A DNA stretch of 5,823 nt from Acetobacteraceae bacterium (GCA_025356735.1 JANXRT010000307.1:1-5823); one strand, 5' to 3'; shown: positions 1-5,823, counted from the stretch's first letter. Numbers and translations are program-made. The notes: a model not told the origin generated them from the sequence alone.

Positions 1-290
1 CCAACCTGTTCGATGGCGGCCCGCGCTCGAAGCTTTCGATGACGATCGGACGCGACAGTGGCCCGATCGCAATGACCCGGACCGAGCGGCAGGACCCGTT
101 CGTCGATGAAGTCTATGCGCGCAACCTCGACACCAAAAAGCCGTGGGTGAAGTCGGCGCTGTCCAGCCATATCTGGCAGGCGACCTTGCCGGCCGACCTG
201 GCGGTGGGCACACATCGGATCACCGTTTTCGGAACCGACGAGCATGATCGGCCGCATAGCGCGTGGATGATCCTGGAGGTAACTGGCTGA
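1..290 (+). CDS. Calcineurin-like metallophosphoesterase, C-terminal fragment (5' end outside window)
   Basis: The frame is open from base 3 to the TGA at 288-290 and gives about 95 residues beginning NLFDGGPRSK. Landmarks are the DGGPRS turn near the start, a TRxERxDPFVxEVYARN stretch, SSHIW, then LPADLAVGTHRITVFGTDEHDR and a final LEVTG strand. From memory this matches the beta-rich accessory domain at the C-terminus of secreted or periplasmic calcineurin-like phosphoesterases (the MetallophosC type), where a short Gly-Thr-His strand and a T-D-x-x-x-R motif recur. The metal-binding catalytic domain (D-x-H, GD, GNH motifs) would lie upstream and is not visible, so activity cannot be judged. 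The ATG at base 39 is internal, because homologous sequence continues upstream of it to the window edge. The gene converges on the efflux operon. I am fairly sure of the family and unsure of the substrate. Confidence 0.72.
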   Translation, partial: NLFDGGPRSKLSMTIGRDSGPIAMTRTERQDPFVDEVYARNLDTKKPWVKSALSSHIWQATLPADLAVGTHRITVFGTDEHDRPHSAWMILEVTG

Positions 291-341
291 ACGCCGTAGG
301 CAAGGTGCCGTCGCCCCTTGTATTTCCCACACCTATGTGAG

Positions 342-392
342 GCGCCCCGGGGCGCTACCCCGGCGGGGTTTGGGGCAGAGCTCCATGCTTGC
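342..392. repeat. GC-rich intergenic repeat, copy A, with possible terminator hairpins
   Basis: Bases 342-361 match 4747-4766 (copy B) at 19 of 20 positions. Bases 371-392 match 4791-4812 at both ends (TGGGGC and ATGCTTGC) with a diverged middle. Inside are a 14-base perfect palindrome (342-355, centred on CCCCGGGG) and a hairpin ACCCC-GGC-GGGGT (357-369) followed by TTT on the plus strand. The element lies between the stop of the phosphoesterase and the stop of the efflux operon, so it could end transcription from both sides. There is no long T-run, so a strong intrinsic terminator is not shown. It resembles short dispersed intergenic elements I associate with Acetobacteraceae genomes, which is a recollection rather than a search result. 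Confidence 0.6.
357..371 (+). terminator. Possible weak terminator after the phosphoesterase gene
   Basis: A 5-bp all-GC-rich stem (ACCCC at 357-361 pairing with GGGGT at 365-369, loop GGC) is followed by only two further T residues. It lies about 67 bases beyond the phosphoesterase stop. An alternative pairing of 358-361 with 372-375 is also possible. The short T-run makes this a weak call, and Rho-dependent termination or simple stabilisation of the mRNA 3' end is equally possible. Confidence 0.3.
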
Positions 393-396
393 CTGC

Positions 397-1847
397 CTAC
401 CGCGCAGCCACGGCGTCCAACGCCCCCGGCACAAACGGCGGCAGGCTGTCGATCGGCGGCTCCGGCAACGGACCGGTATCCTCCCAGCCGCCGCCGACCG
501 ATCGGTATAACGTAACCACATCGCCGGTCAGCATCATGTCGGCCTGGATCAGTTGCTGGCGCGCCGCGACCAGGGTGCGCTGCGCGTCCAGCACCTGGAT
601 GAAGTCGGCAAGCCCGTGCGTATAGCGGTTGCGGGCCAGATAGAGCGTGAGGTCGCCCGATCGCACCGACAGCACCAGCTTGTCGCGCGCGGCGCGGTCG
701 GTGCGGTAGGCAAGCATGCTTTCAAGGGCCTGGGCGCGGGCCAGGCGCAGGCTCGACGTCAGGCGTCCGCCCTGGAAGATCGGCAGCGAGACGCTGGGTC
801 CGACGGAGTAGAAGTTGCTGGCCCAGTTGGTCAGGTAGCTGGCATTGGTGGCGCGGATGTCCGGGCGGCGGCGCGCCAGGGCGGACGGCAGGCCGACGCC
901 GATCACCGGCGGGCTGGTCGGCAGCGCCGCAGGCATGCCGAGCGTGGCATCCAGCGCACCGGGGGGTTGCCCGGTTAGCACGCTCAGCCGGTTGATCGCC
1001 TGCGTGGCCTGCTTCTCGTAGGCCGGCAGCTGCCGCTCGATGTCGAAAAGCTGCGTGCGGGCCTGCGCCACATCGAGGTCGGTGGCGATGCCCTGGCGCT
1101 GGCGGCGTTGCGTCAGGGCTAGCGCCTCCTGTCCGGACCGCACGTTCTCCTGCTGGCTTTGGGTCAGCGCCTGACCGCCGCGCAGCTGCACGTAGGCCTG
1201 CGCCACATCACCTTCCAGCATCACCAGCGCATCGTTGGTGGCCTCGACCTGAGCTTCGGTCTGCGCGCGGGCCTGCTCGACGGAACGCCGCACGCGGCCG
1301 AACAGGTCGAGCTCCCAGGAGGCGTTCAGCGCATACTGGAACAGGTCGACCGGCTGGGTGAGCGAGTTCAGCAGGCCGCCGCCGGCGGTGCCGGCGCGGT
1401 TGCCGAAGCCGGGGCTGAACTGGTTGAGCGGTGAATTCTGGTCAGCGAGCTGGTTGAGCTGGCTGTAGACGCCCCGAGACTGGAGCAAGCCGCGCAGGCC
1501 GAGCTGCTCGTGCATGTAGCTGGCGCTGCCGTTGAGCATCGGCAGGCCGGCGGCGCGGCCGAGACCTCACCCCGTCGCCCTTCGATGACGCGGACGACAG
1601 CTTGCTGAAGGTCAAGGTTGCCGGCGATCGCGCGGGCGATCAGATCCGTCAGCACCGGATCGTTGAAACCTTGCCACCATCTCGGATCGGGGTTGCTTGC
1701 CTGCGTGACGGTCGCGCCGCCACGTGCCGATCCGTCATTCCAGTTGGAAGCACCGACCGACGCAGGCGGCACGAAATCCGGCCCGACGGTGCAGGCGGCA
1801 AGAACAAGGAAGGCTCCGCCAACCGCGGCGGCGGACAGATGGCGCAT
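397..1847 (-). pseudogene. NodT-family outer-membrane efflux lipoprotein, frameshifted
   Basis: This is the third gene of the efflux operon and would encode the TolC-like outer-membrane channel. The upstream frame starts at the ATG at 1847-1845, which overlaps the MFS stop as TAATG. It has a lipoprotein signal peptide with lipobox VLAAC (Cys19), then the typical TVGPDF, RWWQGFNDPVL and GNLDLQQAVVRV segments up to about residue 96. The expected continuation (AAGLPMLNGSASYMHEQLGLRG, ASWELDLFGRVRR, LPSALARRRPDIR, FYSVGPSVSLPIFQGGRL, ARNRYTHGLADFIQVLDAQRTL, TLYRSVGGGW) lies in another frame, ending at the TAG at 397-399. Restoring one base near 1558-1560 would give one protein of about 483 residues, normal for the family. 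The body also seems to lack the conserved segment after RRPDIR and the helix before AYRTDRAARD. I read it as a decayed gene, or as intact apart from one sequencing error at the shift. Translation from the internal ATG at 1539 would lack the signal peptide. Confidence 0.8.
1551..1566 (-). other. Site of frame change in the outer-membrane efflux gene
   Basis: Downstream homology is in a frame closed on its upstream side by a TGA at 1569-1567, so the shift lies after that codon. Clear homology in the new frame (AAGLPMLNG) begins at 1554. A net loss of one base (or gain of two) is needed. The simplest repair is one extra G beside the GG at 1558-1559 on the minus strand, giving E-V-S-G-R-A-A-G-L-P. 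The stretch is almost entirely G and C, where both real slippage and base-calling errors are common. Confidence 0.75.
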
Positions 1848-3418
1848 TACGCTCCGCCGCCTCCGCCCGGCTTCTTGACGCTGGACATCATCAGCGCAAC
1901 CGGGATCATGGTGAAGGCGAGGCAGGCGGTGATCAGGAAAACGTCGGTATAGGCGAGCACCGCAGCCTGGCTTTGCAGCGTCTGGAAGATCTGACCGGGC
2001 GCGTTCTGCATCGCCTGCGCCGCCGACTGGCCGGAGCCGATCAGCGCCTGCTCGATCTGTTGGAGAAGGTCGTTGTAGGGTTGGTTAGCGGACGTCAGAT
2101 GCTCGACCATGTGGGCCTGGCGGATCTGCTGGTGCTCGGTGATCAGCGCGGTGGAGACCGAGATGCCGATGCCGCCGCAGACGTTGCGCGCCATGCTGAA
2201 CAGCGCCGTGGCATCGCCGTTCAGCTTCGACGGCAGGGTGGAATAGGCGATCGTGCTGATCGGCACGAACAGGAAGGCGAGGCCGATGGTCTGCGTCGCG
2301 CGCAGGATCACGAGACTTTTGAAATTGAGGTCCGGCACCAGGTTCATCGAGTAGATCAGCGCGCCGCCGGGCGCCAGGCCACCGAATGCGATGACGTATT
2401 TGACGGGCACGACACTGAGGGTCTTGCCGACCAAGGGGATGAGCGCCACCAGCACGACCGCGCCCGGGGCCAGCACCAGCCCGGCCCAGGTCGCGGTGTA
2501 GCCAAGCCATTGCTGGGCGAATTGCGGGATCAGCACGGCGCTGCCGTAGAGCACGAAACCCGTGATCGCGATCTGTATCAAGCCGAGCGCGAAGTTCCGG
2601 TCGCGATAGATCCGCAGGTTGACGATCGGTTCGCGCACCGTCAGCAGGTAGGCGACGCCGAAGGCGAAGCCGAGCGCCGAGAGCGCGAACATGACGATGA
2701 TGAAGGGCGAGCCGAGCCAGTTGTAGACCTCGCCGCGATCGACGCCGACCTCCAGGCAGCCGAGCGCCAGGGCGATGAACATCACGCCGACATAGTCGAA
2801 CCTTGGGGCGGTCTTGCGCTCCCGCTCCATCGCGGGCGAATCCTCGACGACCTGGAGCACGCCGAACAGCGTGAACATCCCGACCGGCACGTTGATAAAG
2901 AAGATCCAGTGCCAGGAGTAGCTGTCGGTCAGGAAACCGCCGACCACCGGCCCCAGCACCGGTGCGATGATGATGGCGACGGCGGTAAGAGAAAATGCCT
3001 GCTGGCGCTTCTCGGCCGGAAAGTGATCGAGGATGATCGCCTGCTGAGTCGGCTGCAGCCCTCCGCCAAAAAAGCCTTGCAGGCCGCGAAACAGCAGCAG
3101 CTCCGGAAAGCTGGTTGACAGACCGCAGGCAAGCGACGCCACCGTGAACGCGCCGATGCAGATAAGAAAGTATCGCTTGCGCCCAATCAGCCGGCTCAGC
3201 GCGCCGGAGATCGTCAGCACGATGCCGTTGGCGACCAGGTAGGTGGTCAGGCACCAGGTGCTCTCGTCATTGCTGACCGACAGGCTGCCGGCGATGTGCG
3301 GTAGCGCCACGTTGACGATGGTGGTGTCGAGCACCTCCATGAAGGCGCCGAGCGTGACGATGATGGCGACCAGCCAGGGATTGGATTTCGGCTTCCAGCC
3401 CTCGCTCCGATCGCTCAT
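1847..3418 (-). CDS. emrB: EmrB/QacA-type DHA2 family MFS multidrug efflux permease
   Basis: This is a 523-residue inner-membrane proton antiporter, the usual length for 14-TM DHA2 pumps such as EmrB. Motif D1 is at residues 30-42 (LDTTIVNVALPHI) in TM1. The DESTWCLTTYLVAN segment at 51-64 is typical of EmrB relatives. Motif A is at about 72-82 (GALSRLIGRKR), between TM2 and TM3. Antiporter motif C is at 152-161 (APVLGPVVGG), followed by SWHWIFFINVPVG. A large hydrophilic loop with QQIEQALIGSG (about 427-485) precedes the last TM, and the protein ends in a Gly-rich tail (PGGGGGA). The start ATG overlaps the fusion-protein stop as ATGA, with no strong Shine-Dalgarno, so it is probably translationally coupled. 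The substrate cannot be read from the sequence; hydrophobic or cationic drugs, dyes or uncouplers are usual for the family. The symbol is a family-level assignment. Confidence 0.9.
   Translation of the reverse strand: MSDRSEGWKPKSNPWLVAIIVTLGAFMEVLDTTIVNVALPHIAGSLSVSNDESTWCLTTYLVANGIVLTISGALSRLIGRKRYFLICIGAFTVASLACGLSTSFPELLLFRGLQGFFGGGLQPTQQAIILDHFPAEKRQQAFSLTAVAIIIAPVLGPVVGGFLTDSYSWHWIFFINVPVGMFTLFGVLQVVEDSPAMERERKTAPRFDYVGVMFIALALGCLEVGVDRGEVYNWLGSPFIIVMFALSALGFAFGVAYLLTVREPIVNLRIYRDRNFALGLIQIAITGFVLYGSAVLIPQFAQQWLGYTATWAGLVLAPGAVVLVALIPLVGKTLSVVPVKYVIAFGGLAPGGALIYSMNLVPDLNFKSLVILRATQTIGLAFLFVPISTIAYSTLPSKLNGDATALFSMARNVCGGIGISVSTALITEHQQIRQAHMVEHLTSANQPYNDLLQQIEQALIGSGQSAAQAMQNAPGQIFQTLQSQAAVLAYTDVFLITACLAFTMIPVALMMSSVKKPGGGGGA
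1852..1864 (-). promoter_or_regulatory. Ribosome binding site of the outer-membrane gene, inside the MFS 3' end
   Basis: On the minus strand a GGAG at 1855-1852 lies four bases before the ATG at 1847, and a GGAGG lies further up at 1864-1860. Both are part of the codons for the Gly-rich tail of the MFS protein (GGC GGA GGC GGC GGA GCG). This supports the ATG at 1847 as the start of the lipoprotein gene and coupling of the two genes. Confidence 0.6.
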
Positions 3419-4662
3419 CGGACGGTCACCGTCGAAATCACCGACAGGCCGAGGGGCACGTTGTTGCGGTCGCCCAGCCCGCCGTCGATGACGACCTTGA
3501 CCGGCACCCGTCGGACGATCTTGACGAAGTTGCCGGTGGCGTTCTCCGCCGGGAAGGCGGTGAAGCGCGCGCCGCTGCCCCCCTGGATGCTTTCAACGTG
3601 GCCGCGCAGCCTGAGGTTCGGATAGGCATCGACGGTGATCGGCACCGGTTGCCCGGGGCGCATGTCGGCGAGCTGGTTTCCCTTGAAGTTCGCTGTCACC
3701 CAGACATTCGGGGTGACGATGTAGAAGATCTGCATGCCCTCCTGGGCGTAGCTGCCAAGATTGACGTTGCGGCGCGTGATGCGGCCGTCCTGCGGCGCAC
3801 GGACATCGGTGTAAGAAAGCGTCAGATCGGCCTGTGCCAGGCTGGCCTCGGCCTGCGCCACCTGTGCCTGACGCTGGCTGACGACATCCGCCGACGCCTC
3901 GATGTTCTGCGGCACCAGGCCGGCAACCTGCACCTGGGCCTGCGCCAGGCTGACGTTGACGCCGTTTGATTTCAGCTGCGCCGCCGCCTGATCGACGCTG
4001 CTCTGGGTGGTGGCGCGGGGATCGACGCTTTTCTGGCGGCGGTATTCCTGCTCGGCCTGCGCCTGGTTGGCCTGCGCCTGGGCAAGCTGCGCCTGCGCTT
4101 GTGCCAATGTCGCCGGAACACGGACGCGCGCGATGTCGAGGTCGGTCCGCGCGCTGGCCAGCTGCGAGCGCGCCAGCGACAGGTTGGCGACGGCCTGGTT
4201 GCGCTTGGTGATCGAATCGCGCGGATCGATGCGAAGCAGCAGGTCGCCGGCCTTGACGATCGTGTTGTCATCGACATTCAGCTCGGTCACGTAGCCCGAG
4301 ACCCGGGCGGCGATGGCGACGGCGTCGCCCTCGGTGCAGGCATCGTCGGTGCTTTCCAGCCCGCGGTTCAGCAGCCAGTAGGTGATGCCGGCGATGATCG
4401 CGACCACGACCAGGACCGCGGCGATGAGGATCGGCAGCCGGCTTTTCAGCTTCCTGTCGTCGCCCTTGTCACCTTCGCCGTCATCGATCTTTTTGTCGTG
4501 CTCCGCATCGTCATCGTCCCCGCCTTTATCTTTGGCGGAAGGATTATCAATGCGGCCGGGATCCCGCTTCGAGGTTCCCTGGTCTTCGCGGCCCTGCGTG
4601 TCGCTTGATTGGCGGTCATCGGTTCGCTGGCTTGCCACCCTACTTCCTGTCTCGCGTTTCAT
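3415..4662 (-). CDS. emrA: EmrA/HlyD-family periplasmic membrane fusion protein
   Basis: This 415-residue adaptor would link the MFS pump to an outer-membrane channel. Residues 1-74 are a hydrophilic, strongly charged cytoplasmic tail with an Asp run (DDDD at 49-52). One TM anchor follows at about 75-98 (LPILIAAVLVVVAIIAGITYWLL). Next come the STDDAxTEG strand and first lipoyl half (115-148, VSGYVTELNVDDN, AGDLLLRIDPRD), and an alpha-helical hairpin (about 150-282) rich in AQAQ heptad-like repeats. The second lipoyl half is SYTDVRAPQDGRITRRNVNLG, then a beta-barrel (WVTANFKGNQLADMRPGQ) and the EmrA-type end AENATGNFVKIVRRVPVKVVI. It is the first gene of the operon. The ATG at 4662 has no clear Shine-Dalgarno. 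A GTG at 4638 (residue 9) sits behind AGGAAG and is a credible alternative start. The symbol is a family-level assignment. Confidence 0.9.
   Translation of the reverse strand: MKRETGSRVASQRTDDRQSSDTQGREDQGTSKRDPGRIDNPSAKDKGGDDDDAEHDKKIDDGEGDKGDDRKLKSRLPILIAAVLVVVAIIAGITYWLLNRGLESTDDACTEGDAVAIAARVSGYVTELNVDDNTIVKAGDLLLRIDPRDSITKRNQAVANLSLARSQLASARTDLDIARVRVPATLAQAQAQLAQAQANQAQAEQEYRRQKSVDPRATTQSSVDQAAAQLKSNGVNVSLAQAQVQVAGLVPQNIEASADVVSQRQAQVAQAEASLAQADLTLSYTDVRAPQDGRITRRNVNLGSYAQEGMQIFYIVTPNVWVTANFKGNQLADMRPGQPVPITVDAYPNLRLRGHVESIQGGSGARFTAFPAENATGNFVKIVRRVPVKVVIDGGLGDRNNVPLGLSVISTVTVR
4643..4648 (-). promoter_or_regulatory. Shine-Dalgarno candidate favouring a GTG start at 4638
   Basis: The minus strand reads AGGAAG at 4648-4643, followed by TAGG and then GTG at 4638-4636, which is good spacing for ribosome binding. 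The ATG at 4662 is preceded by TTTGACCTGA with no purine-rich site. The sequence therefore leans towards a membrane fusion protein eight residues shorter than the longest reading. Leaderless or weak initiation at the ATG is not excluded. Confidence 0.45.
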
Positions 4663-4746
4663 TCAGGTCAAACGACATCTGGGGCCTGATGGTAGGCACG
4701 GATGCCCGTTCCCCTACGGCTCTCGGGACTTCCTTCACTTACGGAT
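4663..4746 (-). promoter_or_regulatory. Leader region of the efflux operon
   Basis: These 84 bases between repeat copy B and the fusion-protein ATG are the likely place for a promoter and operator if the operon is not read through from the pentapeptide gene. I find no convincing -35/-10 pair and no long dyad. ACGGATGC occurs twice in direct orientation, at 4698-4705 and just past the edge at 4741-4748, 43 bases apart. A short GGCA/TGCC dyad overlaps the first copy. No regulator gene is in the window to connect to these. Confidence 0.3.
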
Positions 4747-4812
4747 GCGCTCCGGGGCGCTACCCCAATGTTTGAAGGTGAGACAGGGTCTGGGGCGACG
4801 ACCTATGCTTGC
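4747..4812. repeat. GC-rich intergenic repeat, copy B
   Basis: The left part (4747-4766) differs from copy A at a single base. The right part (4791-4812) keeps the same TGGGGC and ATGCTTGC ends. CCCCA at 4763-4767 can pair with TGGGG at 4791-4795 around a 23-base spacer; in copy A the equivalent CCCC and GGGG are kept but the spacer is much shorter and unrelated in sequence. The element begins 11 bases after the stop of the pentapeptide-repeat gene, as copy A begins 4 bases after the stop of the outer-membrane gene. A role in mRNA 3'-end formation is therefore plausible, although no T-run follows. Confidence 0.6.
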
Positions 4813-4823
4813 TTTGGCAACGG

Positions 4824-5823
4824 TCAGTTCCGGGTGCGCACGCCCAGCACGAACCCAAGCAGGCCCAGAAGAACAACGCCGATCACGGTCTGCATGCTGG
4901 ACAGCACCAAACCGAGTTGCCCGTTCGGCCGCAGCCCAACCTCCGACGTGCCAACCGTCGTCATCGAATCGAGGCTGAACAGAACGTAATCGATCATCGC
5001 GAACCGCCCTCCCGCGGCGACGCCTTCCCGCGGCTCCAGGCATCCGGTCAGCCAGTAGATGCCGGCGAAGCAGAACAGGACAACAAGAAGCGCGCGCAGC
5101 ACCCGTGCAATGCTTTCGCCGTAGTCGCACACCCACTCCGCCGCGACATCGCCAAGCCAGTGCAAGGCGGGGCGGGTGGCAGCCATGAAATCGCGTTGGC
5201 GAAAGGCAGCGGCGGCGTGCTGGGCGTGCAGGCGCTTGCCCATGCGGCGGCGGCGGCGGAAGGCCCAGCTGGCATCGTCGCCGATGCCGAGCGTGCGGAA
5301 ATTCTGCTCGAGCACGATGTAGCCCTCGCGCGCCGCCTCGAACTCGCCGGCGACTTCCTCGCCAATGGCGCCGCCAAGCTGGTGCGCGCGCATCCGGGTG
5401 CGTTCCAGCCACGCGCCGGAGAACCTGGCGTGGCGCAGGTCGCATCCGGTCAGCGCGACATGCGGCAGAATGGCACCGGAAAGGTCGGCGCCGGCGAGCT
5501 CGCAGCCTTCGAGCATCGCGTCGCGCAGGTTGGCGCGGGCGAGCCGGGCACCCGACAGATCGGCCCGGCGCAGGCTAGCGCCGGTAAGGTCGGCCGCCGT
5601 GAAGTCGGCATCGCGCAACTGCGTCTCGTCGAGGCGCGCGCGGCAGAAGCTGGTTCGCTCGGCCGCGGTCTCGGCCAGGTTGGCGCCCCACAGATCGGCG
5701 TCGGAGAAGTCCGCGCCGTCCATCACCGCGCCCGAGAAGTTGGCAAAGCGCAGGCGCGCGCCGCGCAGGCTGGCATCCTCCAGCAGGGTGTCGGTGAAAT
5801 TGGCCTCGCCGGCATCGATCTCG
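4824..5823 (-). CDS. Pentapeptide-repeat protein fused to a two-TM ion-channel domain (5' end outside window)
   Basis: The frame is open from the window edge (5822) to the stop at 4826-4824, giving 332 visible residues. The first ~150 are tandem A(D/N)LxxA-type pentapeptides (ANFTD, ADFSDADLWGANL, ADFTAADLTGASL, RADLSGARLARANL, GADLSGAIL) that should form a right-handed quadrilateral beta-helix. A charged linker follows with EGYIVLEQNFRTLGIGDDASWAFRRRRRMGK (about 5321-5229), a segment I recall from pentapeptide-channel proteins. Then come a TM helix at about 5111-5040 (IARVLRALLVVLFCFAGIYWL), a pore-helix and filter region IDYVLFSLDSMTTVGTSEV ending near 4938, and a second TM (about 4913-4839, VLSSMQTVIGVVLLGLLGFVLG). 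This is the layout of a 2TM K+-channel-like pore, but the filter is TVGTSE rather than TVGYGD. The GTG at 5726 is not the start, because repeats continue upstream of it. Function is unknown; a membrane channel with a cytoplasmic beta-helix is the inference. Confidence 0.8.
   Translation of the reverse strand, partial: EIDAGEANFTDTLLEDASLRGARLRFANFSGAVMDGADFSDADLWGANLAETAAERTSFCRARLDETQLRDADFTAADLTGASLRRADLSGARLARANLRDAMLEGCELAGADLSGAILPHVALTGCDLRHARFSGAWLERTRMRAHQLGGAIGEEVAGEFEAAREGYIVLEQNFRTLGIGDDASWAFRRRRRMGKRLHAQHAAAAFRQRDFMAATRPALHWLGDVAAEWVCDYGESIARVLRALLVVLFCFAGIYWLTGCLEPREGVAAGGRFAMIDYVLFSLDSMTTVGTSEVGLRPNGQLGLVLSSMQTVIGVVLLGLLGFVLGVRTRN

Noticed and set aside
318..515. Small plus-strand frame across the convergent gap
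   Set aside because: It runs through repeat copy A and antisense to the outer-membrane gene, and has a Pro/Arg/Ala-rich translation with no ribosome binding site.
397..1539. A separate gene starting at the ATG at 1539
   Set aside because: Homology continues upstream of this ATG (AAGLP) and then in the other frame. The ATG is internal, and a product from it would lack the signal peptide needed for the outer membrane.
1551..1573. Programmed -1 frameshifting as the explanation for the split outer-membrane gene
   Set aside because: There is no X-XXY-YYZ slippery heptamer in the interval, and frameshifting is not known to me in this family. The GGGG run at 1573-1570 cannot be the shift point either, because the new frame would meet TGA at 1569-1567 at once.
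1724..3118. A 464-codon plus-strand open frame opposite the MFS gene
   Set aside because: Its translation is a charged Arg/Asp/His/Gln-rich string with no recognisable domain. It is antisense to a clear DHA2 transporter and open because of GC-rich codon bias.
2085..3254. A 389-codon minus-strand open frame overlapping the MFS gene
   Set aside because: It is an Arg/Ala-rich shadow frame of the transporter, whose own frame carries all MFS motifs.
4382..4978. Plus-strand frame spanning the operon leader
   Set aside because: Its translation is low-complexity Ser/Arg/Pro. It is antisense to the fusion-protein N-terminus and to the 3' end of the channel gene, with no supporting features.
4824..5726. 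GTG at 5726 as the start of the pentapeptide-channel gene
   Set aside because: The same frame stays open to the window edge and encodes further pentapeptide repeats, so the start is upstream.
1..5823. CRISPR array, tRNA/rRNA, insertion sequence or phage gene
   Set aside because: I saw no regularly spaced repeats, cloverleaf candidates, transposase motifs or phage structural motifs on either strand.

Overview
The window reads as GC-rich chromosomal DNA from an alphaproteobacterium. The gene families, and an intergenic GGGGCGC/CCCC repeat of a type I associate with Acetobacteraceae, make that family my best guess. The taxonomy is an inference, since no rRNA or other marker gene is present.

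Layout from left to right: (1) bases 1-290, plus strand, hold the last ~95 codons of a calcineurin-like metallophosphoesterase (its C-terminal accessory domain). (2) Bases 291-396 are a short gap between converging genes that holds copy A of a GC-rich repeat. (3) Bases 397-4662, minus strand, form a compact three-gene tripartite drug-efflux operon. Its order is an EmrA/HlyD-type membrane fusion protein (4662-3415), an EmrB-type 14-TM DHA2 MFS antiporter (3418-1847), and a NodT-family outer-membrane lipoprotein (1847-397). The first junction is a 4-base ATGA overlap and the second a 1-base TAATG overlap, so the genes are probably translationally coupled. (4) Bases 4663-4823 contain the operon leader and copy B of the repeat. 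(5) Bases 4824-5823, minus strand, hold the 3' part of a pentapeptide-repeat protein fused to a two-TM ion-channel domain; its start is outside the window.

In the efflux system the MFS pump would move a hydrophobic or cationic compound across the inner membrane. The fusion protein would span the periplasm and the NodT protein would give the outer-membrane exit duct. The outer-membrane gene is broken, however. Its lipobox-bearing N-terminus (from 1847) and its body (to 397) lie in different reading frames, and the change of frame can be confined to about 1551-1566. The body also appears to lack two segments usually conserved in this family. Either the exit duct is decaying here and another TolC/NodT-like protein replaces it, or the sequence contains an error at the frameshift. 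No regulator of the operon (MarR or TetR type) is in the window.

The points most worth a second look are the broken outer-membrane gene, the pentapeptide-repeat channel with a non-canonical selectivity filter (TTVGTSEV instead of TVGYGD), and the paired repeat placed just after two minus-strand stop codons on either side of the efflux operon.
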